Source: Laetiporus sulphureus 93-53 (Eukaryota; Basidiomycota; Agaricomycetes; Polyporales; Laetiporaceae). From it: a stretch of 64,000 nt of DNA. Within the stretch, counting starts at the first letter, position 1, and each line of letters opens with the position of its first letter. This document shows, piece by piece, positions 37,794 through 48,489 of the stretch. Both the position numbers and the translations under genes were made by a program. The notes under the pieces were generated by a model. It was given only the letters and a program-made list of their open reading frames with translations. It was not told the origin of the DNA and did no database searches. The stretch spans positions 362,133-426,132 of the forward strand of contig NW_024468534.1 in NCBI RefSeq assembly GCF_001632365.1, read 5' to 3'.

Positions 37794-38962
37794 TCATCTT
37801 CTACCCTTCTTTGTTTTGTTCGTCTTTCCCCCTCTCTCGCGCACGAGAGCCGCACTGCCTTTGCCTTTGCTTGCAGTCCTGATTGCCTTTCTGACATTGA
37901 GCACGTCATCTCCGCCACCATCTAATTTCTTCATCTTCTTGGCTGCTGGTTCTCGTTCCAACTTTTGCAGAATAGCCAAGTTATGTGACTTCTCTTGGGA
38001 TGCAGACACTTCGGTTGGCTCGAACTGATTCACGCATACAGTGAGTGATGGAGTTAAGCTGGACAGGCATACTGCACACCTTCCGCTTGACACCCTTCAG
38101 CTTCTTCTCACCTTCGAGCGTACGGTCAAATTTACCCATACTTGCAGTACTTGTTCGCGTCATGGCCAGCGTCCTTGAAATTTTCACTTTCCGATCGGCC
38201 GTAGCAGGTATGCTTGAGCCAGCGCTCGCGCTCTGAGCGTGAGCAAGGTTTTGCTGGTGCTGACGCTCGTTCTTGGTGATCCTAGCTTTTCTTGCGTCCC
38301 GCGCTGCCTTTGAAGGGTCGTAGTCGGCATCTGGAGGAATAATGATCCTTAGCACCTGCGTGATTGCGTATAAGAGAGGTACATACCAGCGTTCGCAGGC
38401 ACCTCTGTGAGCCACTGAACTTCCTTTTTTTTGTTCGCACCCTTCCAACCCCAGCGGTCCACCCATTCCTGCTTCTCTTCGTCCCACACCTTCTTCTCTT
38501 TCCTCTTCTTCTGGATGTTCTTTGCCTTAGCAAACTGCTCCCACTTGGTGAGCGGCTTGGGCTTTGGCAGCGCTTTAGCACGGGGAAGTTGCGTTGTTGG
38601 CGAGGGTAGTTGTGCGAGGGGACCATCAGGCGAGGAAGTTGTAGGAAGGGAAAATAGGGCTGCGACGAGGGTCTGCACACCGTCGCGAGCAGTAGACATC
38701 AAGTATTCCTCAATATTCTCACTACAAATCAGTACAGAAGTCAAAGATGTCTCCCCGAGTTCACGCAGAGACATACTTGTAGCTTTCCTCGTCCACAGGA
38801 TTCAAGTCAGTGGCGGTCAGGAAACCTATGTCCACCTCAAGCGGAACGTCCTTGTAGACGGTGACCGACTGTCTGGAAAGCAGTTCAGTGGAATATAATG
38901 AGCAATGAAAGCTAGACGGACTGCTTAGCGACATGCTCTGCGAGAATATCAGAGACATCCAT
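37794..38962 (-). CDS. RRS1: Ribosome biogenesis protein Rrs1
   Basis: Nucleolar factor that brings 5S RNP (with Rpf2) into pre-60S particles. Five exons (38922-38962, 38777-38872, 38387-38721, 38080-38330 and 37794-38024) give 317 aa. The conserved N-terminal half reads VTVYKDVPLEVDIGFLTATD, then NIEEYLMSTARDGVQTLVAA, LPRAKALPKPKPLTKWEQFA, KKVWDEEKQEWVDRWGWKG and ADYDPSKAARDARKARI. The C-terminus is lysine/arginine-rich, as expected of a nucleolar protein. Exon 1 encodes only 13 residues. Its donor/acceptor pair was chosen to keep AKQQSVTVYKD in frame. Confidence 0.96.
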
Positions 38963-39424
38963 CCTGTCCGATACAGTTGAGAGAACATTAGTGTGACTTT
39001 TGCTTTTGACGAATTTCGATTTCTCACGCGCTCGGTGCTTGCCGACAGATAAGACCGAAATGGTCAATGACTCAGCAGGTAGTCCCTTATAAATATTACA
39101 CTGCACGCCCAAGGTTTAAAATCTAAGCTGAAGATGCTCTGAAAACAAAGTGGTATTTAACTTACCATGCGTAGGGTGTTTCAGGAAACCTTTTGTTTTC
39201 TCAGAGTTTCTCTACATTTCTAGCAGAAAAATGTTGTTTTGCTTGCTGTCTGCCCTCACATCGCCTCCTTCGCGCCTCTCGCTCTCTTCCTCCCTCTACC
39301 TCCTGTATTTGTTTCACCACTTGTTCTTCTCATATATCTGTTATTACTCTCCTCTGAATGAGTATGCAAGAGACACATATCTGCCCGAATAGCTCGTGCT
39401 GATTATTTCCTCTTCACAGCCACC
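38963..39424. promoter_or_regulatory. Divergent promoter RRS1 / Barentsz, with CT-rich tract and likely 5' UTR intron
   Basis: A 462-bp gap between two start codons. Bases 39255-39310 are strongly pyrimidine-rich on plus (CTCGCTCTCTTCCTCCCTC and similar), a typical fungal core-promoter feature. A GTATGC donor at 39362 and a TTCACAG acceptor ending at 39419, five bases before the ATG, look like a 58-nt intron within the 5' UTR of the Barentsz gene. Confidence 0.5.
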
Positions 39425-42004
39425 ATGTCCTCACCAACCGCGCCAGTCACAAGTCTACCCGCATCTACATCTACACGTTCTCCTACCAAGAAGCCACACG
39501 GAATTAGACGTCGTGGACGAGCTAGACGTGATGTTGAAAGCGACGATGAAATCGAGCGCGTGCTCTCGACTGACGATGAAAGTGACGATGACCATTCCTC
39601 TGTGGACTCGGACTCGGAGACCGAATCAGACTCGGACGACGTTCGCCAGAACCGCCGTTCTGAGGTCGTGACTCCAAGTACAACACAAAGTCCTCCTCCT
39701 CCGGAGCTTGATGGCCGTAATAGTTTGACGGAGGGGGTGCAGTCCAAACCAGAAGCTGTGCCGTTCGCGACATCCTCCGATTGGGCAGAGATGGTCACCG
39801 CTGAGCATGGCACGGGGATAGAAGACCTTCCCGTCATAGATTTCTCTGAACTCGGTGCCCAAAGTATTGATCAGCAAGTCGTCACCGCCCCTCGCTCGCG
39901 TAGGATGAACAGGGAGCCCCCGCCACATCGTTCAACTTCTGCACCACCGACATCTCCGCCCAGACGCGTCACTCAGCTTGAAGAGGCTGCTGCAGAAATT
40001 GAACAGCAAGAACAAGCTGTGTCTGCTACCGTATCTATTCGTGGTCGTGCCCGTACGCAATCTGCACGTCAGGCCTATCAGCAACGCCTGGAGTCAGACC
40101 CTTCTTTTGTTCCCAAAGTTGGCGAATTTTGGGGCCACGATGATCGGCTGCTTGACAAGGATCTCCGCAGTCTCAGTGGGTGGTGGAGAGGTCGCTGGCA
40201 GTCACGAGCGCGGGGGCGAAGCTTTGGTATCCGTGGACGGGGCCGAGGGTTCCATAACGAAGGGGCTGTACATGTCGCAGGTGACAACGCTGAAGGTGAG
40301 CCAGGTAGTGTGGCGGCTGAAGCAGAGGTACCTCCGGTGGAGAAAACTTGGACGCATGACGGCTTCGAGGAGATGAAAAGACGAGACGAAAGGCGGCGTG
40401 AGCAGCAGAAGCAAAGGCAGGAAGTGCAGGAACCTCGCGCCGTTTCGCAGCGAGGTACAGCGTTCCGTGGCAGGGCCGATTTCTTCACCCCTCGTGGACG
40501 TGGTGCCTTTGCTCGAGGCACTGCATCGCCCATGGGTGTTCGCCAGGGTAAGCCTGCATCTATTCCCGCCGGCAGGCCGTGGTTCGCTATGAAGCCTGAG
40601 CCTCTCTGGACAAAGCAGCTCGACGCTCCTCTCTTCTGGGAAATCTCGTTGAAACCCCGTCCTGGTGTTGGTCCAGGCTTTCGGATTAAATTCCCAGGTG
40701 GACCCGAACACATCATCAGAGGGCCACCACGCTCGTACCCTATATCCAGGGTTGGGTTCGAGCCTGTTCCCATTGATGACGGCGAGAAAGCGTTCGTTGT
40801 GCGGCTTCCTTACAGTCGCGGCAAGGAGAAGGCAACTGAGCAGTTGGTATCCCCGGAAGTGCAGGGCTTTGCTGTGGAGGAATCTGCGACGACGGTTGCA
40901 GAACTCTCGATCGAGGATGTGTTTACCGTTCGTCCAAATCTAGTCCCGAACAAGCGGCCTGAGATACCATCCAAGACCCTCACAATCGAACCGGGGCTGC
41001 AGATAAGTTCGTCTACTACGCCACCATCCCCATCTATCGAGCCTTCGTCCGGGACAAAGACTGAGGTCACGCAAGAGGCAGCGGCGTCCGTAACGGTAGT
41101 TGCTGTGACTCCGGCAATTTCAGCAGTGAAGAATCCTCTTGAGCTGTTGTCATTCAAACCACCTGTTGTACGCCCACGCAGTGCCTCCCCAAGCGCCCAA
41201 CTCAAGGAAACTGTGCTTCGGCGACCGTCTCTCACTGCTCCGCCTTTGACACAAGTCCCGTCTGAGGAGCCGCAGCGGCCTGCTCCGCCTGCTCTGCCCC
41301 CGCTCCAGACGACATTCTCTCCCGTTCCTCAGACGTCACCTCAGTTTGGTTCGCCGTATGCCTATGCGCCTTCCTTACCTCCGGGTATTGGCATGGACCA
41401 ACATGGCATGACATACGAGATTGCCACAGGTCGTCCGGTCTTCCTTCATCAGCAGGCGCCGCCGCCTATGTTCACCCCTCGCCCGATGATGCATGCGCAT
41501 GCGCCACATCCTTCTACCGGCATGCCTTTTGTTCCCGGGCACATGAATCACCATTCCGCATCGTCTCCCGATTTCCTCTCGCAGCCGCACACCCCATCTG
41601 TGGGGTCGTTCGTAGACCCGTCCACAGGTGTGCCAGTTTTTGTTCCAGCGCGTCAGAGTAGCCGCATCGAGATTCGCGCACCGGCCGACGTAATTGATGG
41701 CAGGAAGTCTTTCTCGAGGCCTTCAGGATTGAGAACGGCTGTATCAAGTGCCGAGGCTCATCAGCGGGACGTCCTAGCGGAACATACGGGTGATTTATCC
41801 GGAGCGAACGGCGCTGCGCCGGTCGACCAGCCTCCAGCCCAGTTCTTGGAACAAGGAATGGCGTACCCTGCCTACCAGCAGCAATACTATTATCCCGAGC
41901 CCTATGCTTACGGGCCGTACATGGATATGCCGCCTCAGACCATGCATTACGAGATGTACTCTGCGGAACATCATCCTTCGCAGCCTCCTATGATTTACTA
42001 TTAG
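39425..42004 (+). CDS. Barentsz/CASC3 (Btz domain) exon-junction-complex protein
   Basis: A single coding exon of 859 aa starting at CACCATG. After an acidic N-terminus, residues about 215-330 carry the eIF4A3-binding Btz/SELOR features: DPSFVPKVGEFWGHDDRL, then ten-odd residues to WWRGRW, an RGRGRG patch and a distal KTWTHDGFEEMKRR. In metazoans Barentsz/MLN51 is the fourth member of the exon junction complex that stabilises eIF4A3 on spliced mRNA. The remainder is low complexity, with RG-rich segments and a Pro/Tyr/His/Met-rich tail (PPMFTPRPMMHAHAP). Btz proteins occur in many intron-rich fungi but not in budding yeast, which fits this genome. Single coding exon, but a 5' UTR intron is likely. 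Confidence 0.85.
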   Translation: MSSPTAPVTSLPASTSTRSPTKKPHGIRRRGRARRDVESDDEIERVLSTDDESDDDHSSVDSDSETESDSDDVRQNRRSEVVTPSTTQSPPPPELDGRNSLTEGVQSKPEAVPFATSSDWAEMVTAEHGTGIEDLPVIDFSELGAQSIDQQVVTAPRSRRMNREPPPHRSTSAPPTSPPRRVTQLEEAAAEIEQQEQAVSATVSIRGRARTQSARQAYQQRLESDPSFVPKVGEFWGHDDRLLDKDLRSLSGWWRGRWQSRARGRSFGIRGRGRGFHNEGAVHVAGDNAEGEPGSVAAEAEVPPVEKTWTHDGFEEMKRRDERRREQQKQRQEVQEPRAVSQRGTAFRGRADFFTPRGRGAFARGTASPMGVRQGKPASIPAGRPWFAMKPEPLWTKQLDAPLFWEISLKPRPGVGPGFRIKFPGGPEHIIRGPPRSYPISRVGFEPVPIDDGEKAFVVRLPYSRGKEKATEQLVSPEVQGFAVEESATTVAELSIEDVFTVRPNLVPNKRPEIPSKTLTIEPGLQISSSTTPPSPSIEPSSGTKTEVTQEAAASVTVVAVTPAISAVKNPLELLSFKPPVVRPRSASPSAQLKETVLRRPSLTAPPLTQVPSEEPQRPAPPALPPLQTTFSPVPQTSPQFGSPYAYAPSLPPGIGMDQHGMTYEIATGRPVFLHQQAPPPMFTPRPMMHAHAPHPSTGMPFVPGHMNHHSASSPDFLSQPHTPSVGSFVDPSTGVPVFVPARQSSRIEIRAPADVIDGRKSFSRPSGLRTAVSSAEAHQRDVLAEHTGDLSGANGAAPVDQPPAQFLEQGMAYPAYQQQYYYPEPYAYGPYMDMPPQTMHYEMYSAEHHPSQPPMIYY

Positions 42005-42560
42005 TCACTCTACGCATTCAATCGCCGTTTGTCATCTGCTCTATCATGTTCTGCATATTCCTTTCTGTCTTCAGACGCCTTGTCACGATTGTCCAGAGTA
42101 CCGGCTGTCATACCCTCATGTCTTCACCCTACTCCATGTGTTTACTTCAGTACCGCGCGTTATCCTCATGACTCCACGCTTAGCTAGCCTGTTATCACTT
42201 TGTTTTCTTGATCCATTGGTTACATCCGTTTGTTTTGTTGCACTGGCGTTCCACACTGGTCCATCATGGACACTGTAGCATCTGTCTCATGCCCATTATC
42301 CCTGATAGCAGAGAGTATCTTGCCTGCCACTGTGTTTCTTGAGGAATATCGTGCCCACATAGGGTAATGATCTGCAACCCCTTTCGCCAGCTTTTATCTT
42401 GGCTCTTAGTGGTACGGCGATTGTTACGGGTTGTGATTGACAATATGCACCTGATGTTAAGTTCGTTGATTGGCCCGGTTCCAAGACAGATGCAGTGGTA
42501 TCGAATTAAATCCAGTAGAATCAACAATATCCTAGTCCGCGATCCATATTACAACCGACA
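42005..42560. other. Convergent 3' regions of Barentsz and dynein LIC genes
   Basis: A 556-bp gap between two converging genes, T-rich on plus near the Barentsz stop as expected of 3' UTR and polyadenylation signals. Small open frames are present; no gene is supported. Confidence 0.45.
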
Positions 42561-44464
42561 CTACTGCGCCTTCTCAGTATCAGGGCCGTTCACGCTCCCA
42601 TTAGCTTTGGTTGGAACGTTGCCTGCTCTCGACGCTGCAGCACCCGCGTTCGCACTACCTTTGTTGGAGCTCAACAAGCTCTGGAAGAAGTTTTGAAGCA
42701 CTTCATGTTGCGTCTGTCCTCCCGCGCCCGGCGATGCGACTGCAGGCGACGACGCTGCAGAACGTGATGCTAAGGATGCCAGCGGCGCGGTAAGCGTAGA
42801 GCTTGAGGTCCGGCCTGAAGATCGCCCAGAAGTCTTCCGAGTGGCCTCACCGCTAGAGGAAGCGCTTGCTAAGTTTGGTGCTCCGGCGATGGCACCTCCT
42901 TCCATCTCCGTCAATGCACGCTCGACATGAGGCATACTGAAGCTGCTGCTGCCCATCGGGCCAACGACGCCTGCGCCAGCGTTCTCGCTTGGGTTCCGGA
43001 AGGCACCCCGAGGGTCTCTGTCGGGCTTTTTCGAGTTTTCGTCATAATTCTTCGCAAGGAAGGTCTGTTCGGGGATCGGATTGTTGAAGGGTGGCAACGG
43101 CGGTGCCTGCAAGGACGGAAGTTCAGCAATGATGACGCGCAAACAGATAATGAAGCTGACCTTGGCGCCCTGGTCTGGCACAAGAACGCTATACATCTTC
43201 TTTGCACCTGGTTGATTCTCCTCCTCGGTATGTTCCAGATCGCGCTCCCATGCTTCATTCCAGAACCTGGGGTCGAAGTTGTCTCGAAGCACGCCGATCT
43301 TACCCCAGCTGTCCCACCCGGCTGGTATAACGATCCTATCTCTGTCAAGAGCATTTGGTTTGTGCTGGAACGGGAAGGGGTTGCGAACGGGAGCAGTGGG
43401 CTCTATGGGCGAAGAAATTCCGGGTGAGGGGGCTGGTGGCATGAAGACGAGGTGGAGAGCATATTGACGCAGAATCTGTAACGTATCGGGCAACAGTGAG
43501 GTATAGAATAGTCCGGCACCATCTTTGACGCATTCAGCAAGAGTCATGACAGCAATGAGGAACAACACACATTTCAAGCAGATAGTGCGCAGGACTTGCA
43601 TCACTCCATCCGTCCGCTCTTCCCATTCACCTCCTTTACCCTTGACCATACCACCCATGCCAGATGCCCCAGTGCCGAGAATGTTGTTATTCTCGTCTAT
43701 GAGGTCGGCCTTTGTGCATGCGACGATGACGGGCACGCCCGTTGAATTATGCGTGAGCGTGCCTGGTCCTAGTGGCAGTACCGTCCCAGACATGGTTGAA
43801 GTCGCAGGTAGTGGTTCAGCAGTGGGTTCTACGTAATGCTGTAGATGTGCCTGTACTGGAAGTGGCTACTTTAGAATATAGTAGTTGCAGAAGAGAAGCA
43901 GCTCACGTCGTTCGCGATTCTCTTCTCGTACAATCTCTAGCTCTCTTGATCCATCACCTTTGGACCACTGCTCGATCCATTCAAGCCATGTCTCCAGCTC
44001 CTCCACAAAGGCCCATGGTCGTGTCCAGTCTAGGACAATGATGACTACTGAATGTGGCAACGAGGTTCGCGGCGGAAGGAAATGCGATAACAGCGCAGTA
44101 TATGATGGCGCAGACGATGGCACCGTATATACTGCCAGACGTGCGAGGGTATCTATCCTCAAGAACGCGTCACTTAACTTCGCAGTATCGCACACATGTC
44201 GCCACGCTCACCTTCATCCGCATCATCTCGAACGTCGGCCCAATCGTATCCTAACGCGAAATCAGTCCGCTCATCTTTCTTCTCACTCTCTATAAGAGGT
44301 TTGTGAAGAAGCGCAGACACCAAGGTTGACTTTCCAGACGATGGCTGCCCTAGAACGAGCACTTGTTTGGCTGGTATTGAACGTGAAGTGGACACGGAGT
44401 CCAGAATAGAGGACCAGAGATCCTGCGGTGGCGTCTCCATCGGCAACGGTTCTGAGTTATCCAT
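42561..44464 (-). CDS. Cytoplasmic dynein light intermediate chain
   Basis: Dynein-1 accessory subunit that links the motor heavy chain to cargo adaptors. Five exons (44212-44464, 43907-44152, 43571-43855, 43161-43522 and 42561-43106) give 563 aa. It has a RAS-like G-domain fold: P-loop GQPSSGKST near residue 38, VVIIVLDWTRPWAFVEELETW, VIVACTKADLIDE in the NKxD position, and GAGLFYTSLL. The C-terminal region has an IVIPAGWDSWGKI(G)VLRDNF block seen in dynein LICs. The tail is Ser/Ala/Pro-rich with a predicted adaptor-contacting helix HEVLQNFFQSLLSS. It is divergent from TIP41, with only 220 bp between start codons. Confidence 0.93.
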
Positions 44465-44684
44465 CGTTCCTCAATATCCTGAACGGAAGAGCTAGGTTGA
44501 CGACAGTTCAAAGCAGATGGAAGAGCACGATGGAGAGGACTTGGGGTCGCGTTTACAGTCGCGCACATGGCAATCTCCGGCAGCGCGTCCCTTGCACTCG
44601 AGCCACAGTGATCAACGACCTCCGCGTTCAGCAGACAAACTGGAGCCGTCATCTATCAAAGTGCCCTCTTATAGAGCGGTCATA

Positions 44685-45800
44685 ATGTCTCCGTCTATCT
44701 CTCTTCCCCATCACACTCTCAAGGAGTCGCCGAACTCGCGCACTATTGAGATCGGAGACTGGTCTATCACTGCTCGAGCGAACCCGATCTCAAATGCAGC
44801 CGAGTTGGACGCCCTGCAGGCGGCTGTAGGCGGAATACCTCTCCCGGAAATGACGTTTGGTAACAACGCGCTGGAACTTGAGCATAAGCCGAGTGGATGG
44901 AATTATGGCTTTGGGACGGAGGAGGCGCTTAAAGGTGTCAAGAACGGCGAACTAGTAGAGGGCGACGGAGGCGTGAAGGTTGGATATGCGGATGCTTGGC
45001 TAGCCAGCCGGTATGGATTGTTATGCGAAAACCTGCCAGAGATGTCTCACGAAATCGGTAGGACAGGTCCATCGTCTCAACTACCGATGCCCAAGACTGT
45101 AGCGACCAAGCCGTATGATTGGACGTACACAACAATCTACTCTGGACATGATTTGCCCTCTTCCACAGAGACAATCAAATGGCAGCCCGGGGATCCTGAC
45201 AATCCGTTGCACACGATCCCACTAGCTGAGCTTACCCGGCATGATCCCATATTATTCTATGCAGAGATCCCACTCTTCGAGGACGAGCTGCACGATAATG
45301 GCTCTTCTCATCTGCTCGTCAGAATTGTGAGTATGTCTCCCTAATCAACACTTCCGCCGCGCTTTCTCATGCTTTCTTGACACTCTCAGCGTGTCATGCC
45401 AACGTGCATTTTTATCTTGTCACGGTTCACCTTGAGGGTGGATAACGTCCTCTTTAGGGCACATGACACGCGTATATTTCACTCATTCTCCTCAGTACCA
45501 CCTCTGGTAGTCCGAGAAATGAGCGGATGGGAGGCGCCGTACGATTGGGTCCGGAAGGTTAGTTCATGGAGCACAAGATGATGCATTGCCTCACTAATGT
45601 TGATACTTCGCCAACAGCGTCTCCCGAAACGCGACGACTTGACATCTTTGACGGACCCAACATGGATATCCAAGGTTCTTGCTGAGATGCCGAAAGAGGT
45701 ATCGCAACAGGCGGGCGCTGGCACAAAATGGAAGGGACTTGGAACCAGGACTGAATTTGCAGTCTTGGAAAATGTTCCCGCTGCTCAGATCGTAAGCTGA
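44685..45800 (+). CDS. TIP41: TIP41-like regulator of PP2A signalling
   Basis: Binds the PP2A-associated Tap42 protein in yeast and restrains TOR signalling. Three exons (44685-45326, 45390-45557 and 45618-45800) give 330 aa. Conserved blocks: TIEIGDWSITA, PEMTFGNNALELEH, YDWTYTTIYSG, DPILFYAEIPLFEDELHDNG, SRFTLRVDNVLFRAHDTR, and REMSGWEAPYDWVRK. The start codon chosen is the ATG after an in-frame but non-conserved upstream stretch. Its promoter is shared with the dynein light intermediate chain gene. Confidence 0.95.
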
Positions 45801-46232
45801 GGTCTTTGCGCAAGCGGTGAGAAGTGACGTATCAATACCTTGCGCCGTCTGTTTTGTTACGACTTTGTACAATCGTACGTATCGTTGCTTCGGAAAGTAT
45901 TTATTGGCTTCATCATGCCCCGCCGTTGCTGGGATGGCATAATATCCTCCAATTCTCTCCTATTACTCAACGCAAAAAATGCTGTGCGAATCACGCTTTT
46001 TTCGATGTCTCCCTGAATGCGCTTGTGAGTAGCTCGTCATACGATGATGAACATGGCGTATTACGCATGAAATGGTCATGATTGGTTATGTAGAATGTAG
46101 GTTACGACTCATAGTAGGTACGATCATTACACATTTGGATCGTGTTGATCATTATCACGACTCACAGCAACGATGATTTCATCGCCCTCAGTAGCAAAGG
46201 TGGCAGAACAGCTACTTTAGGACAACACTGCT
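45801..46232. other. Convergent 3' regions of TIP41 and the SDR gene
   Basis: A 432-bp gap between convergent genes. I see nothing beyond ordinary A/T-rich 3' sequence. Confidence 0.4.
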
Positions 46233-47676
46233 TTATGCGGAGATGCCAGCCTCCTTCATCTGCTCCTCGCACCACTCCCACAGCTTGGTTGCCAGGACAG
46301 GATCGTCCGCCTGCCAACGTTTCATTTGATTTTCCACGAAATACATTCTTGGACAGAGACTTACCTCGTCTCTCACAGGTTGACCTTTCGTAGCCCAGGG
46401 TCGGAAGTATTCACCGCTGTCAGCCTTAGTGATATCGGGGGAGGTAGCCGCATACAGCTGGGTCAGAATACCCATGGAGACGGGGTACTTTGTCAAGAAT
46501 GTCTGCAAGGGCTGACGGTCAAACACAGCAAATAATAAAGATCACAGCTTACGACGTACGTTCGGGGTAAAAAATGACGTCTGATGGTGCCACAAAGCAG
46601 TCTTAATATTACCTGGACTGACCGAAATAGAGATGATGCCTGTGGGGGTAGGGATCGCATCTTCATCAATCAAAAGGTAAGCGCTTGTCACTTACCTGAG
46701 TCAGTGTATCGATGCGCGAGTTCCTTGCTATAGATCATGTCAGCCAGTTTGGACTGCGCATATCTCTCGAACAAGGTGCCCGAGTCGAGTTTGTCAAGTC
46801 TGACGCCTCCCTGTAATGTCTGCATGAGGAGAGAAATTCCGCTCAAATAGGCTCAGAAGACGTACCGGAGGTGCTCCGAAGTGAGCGAACGAGCCCAGTG
46901 TGATGACGCGAGTGGTGCCGCTCTCAGATGTCTGAGCGGTATGGATCAGAATAGGCAGAAGTAGGCGCGTGAACACAAATGGCCCGAGAACTTCAAATGC
47001 GGGGTTGGATCAGTTGGAAAGCAGGAGCAATCGAGAGGTACGTACCGTTGACGGCAAATTGCACTTCAAGACCAGTCTTACTCTTGGTCCCCTCAGGAGG
47101 CATCATGACGCCCGCGTTGTTCATGAGAATATCCAGCCTAGACTCTTTACTAATAGAATTAAGGCGTGCTCAGTTCGCGAGGACCATGACAGTAGGACGC
47201 GCACAGACATACGCCTTGAATTCATCTGCGGCTGCTTTCACGCTCTGCAGGTCGTCAAGATCCATGTACAAGAAGGCCGCCTGGCCAGACTTGGGGCCTT
47301 CTGTGGCGGCTGCCACTTTAGAGTTGATCGTTTCTACTGCGGGGAGTCCCTTATCCTTCGAACGTGCAGTCACATAGACCTTCGCCCCATGAAGTGCGAG
47401 TGCCAGCGCAGATTCGTAGCCCAGACCGGTATTCGCACCTGGTGATGATGAGATAAAGAATTGCCACCCTGTGTCGAACACCACTAACCCGTCACGATCA
47501 CGACTTTGCCGCTCAAATCCGGGATTTGCTCCGTAGACCACTACAAAGATTTGCCTCCATTAGATTGAGTTTGCAACGATCTTGAAACTCGGGCGCACCT
47601 GAGGTTTAGGAGGAAAGTTCTCCACATAAAAGCACCATGCTCTTGATGGTCTCAGAAACGATAATTGGGTGCCCAT
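46233..47676 (-). CDS. Short-chain dehydrogenase/reductase
   Basis: NAD(P)-dependent oxidoreductase of the classical SDR superfamily. Nine exons (47599-47676, 47489-47540, 47213-47438, 47046-47149, 46866-46990, 46696-46810, 46560-46639, 46365-46511 and 46233-46310) give 334 aa. The cofactor motif TGANTGLG lies near residue 43, NNAG in ILMNNAGVM, the catalytic Ser in ITLGSFAHF, and the catalytic YxxxK as YAQSK. SVSPGNIKT follows as expected. The N-terminal WSTEQIPDLSGKVVIVTG is typical of fungal members related to retinol dehydrogenases and WW-domain oxidoreductases. The substrate cannot be inferred. Such genes often belong to lineage-expanded families. Confidence 0.92.
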
Positions 47677-48489
47677 ATTGATTGATCAGTCGGTCGAGCT
47701 GAGATGAGAAGTTGTACAAAAGCGATTCGAGCATTGCGTGTCTTTGCTCGAGGCTTATGTATCTTTCCGTCCATGTGAGCGCTTCACCTTCCACGACGAA
47801 GCGGAGGTTTCGCATAGCTCCGGCGTGCGTCTAGGGGCATGCCGTCACGCACATGCTTACGCGGCTTGCTGCCTGGATGAGCGTGAAGCCCGTACCGTTC
47901 GGTCAGAACAGCCTCCACCATGCATCAGAAATTTCGGATTCCGTCATAAAACGTCTTCTTTAATGCCCGACATCCCCTCGGCAAATCCTGATGCTTGGCA
48001 AGAATATCCGCCGTGTTGGCGTATGTACGCTGCATGTGGGTCCAAGGTGTTTTGTCGAGATCAGCTCTTTGGTTTCATGCCTCATTGTCGAAGGACACAC
48101 ACTTGCCTACTCTCGCTGATCATGCTTGAGATGCATTAAATGGGCGTAAATGACTTGTTTCTCGAGTTCGGGGGACCGGCGGAGTGACGAAGGACAACTG
48201 AAGGAACCGCGATAGTGTCCGATCAAAAGAAATTCATGGCGCAAAACAAGTGACTGCGGAACACGAAAGGCGCCCAGCAAAAGGCAGCCGAACATCTTTC
48301 ACTGACAGAGTCTACATAGCCGTACTGAGCGGCACCTCGACCCATGCTGCAGATAAGCATGCCCTAGCCTTTTGCATCCGCCATCCGATTCAGTTCCCTC
48401 CAACAGTGAAACGTCAACTTACGAGCCGAGAATTCGTCTTTCTAATGGCGAACAGACAACCGACAATCACGAAATACCAGTACAATACT
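47677..48489. other. Spacer between the SDR and THOC3 genes
   Basis: An 813-bp stretch holding the SDR promoter (left) and the THOC3 3' UTR (right). A plus-strand open frame at about 47738-48139 lacks an ATG at its apparent start and has no recognisable domain. No gene is supported. Confidence 0.45.

Noticed and set aside
47738..48139. 133-codon open frame on plus between the SDR and THOC3 genes
   Set aside because: It opens with a non-ATG codon and is Cys/His/Arg-rich without pattern. No splice partners were found.
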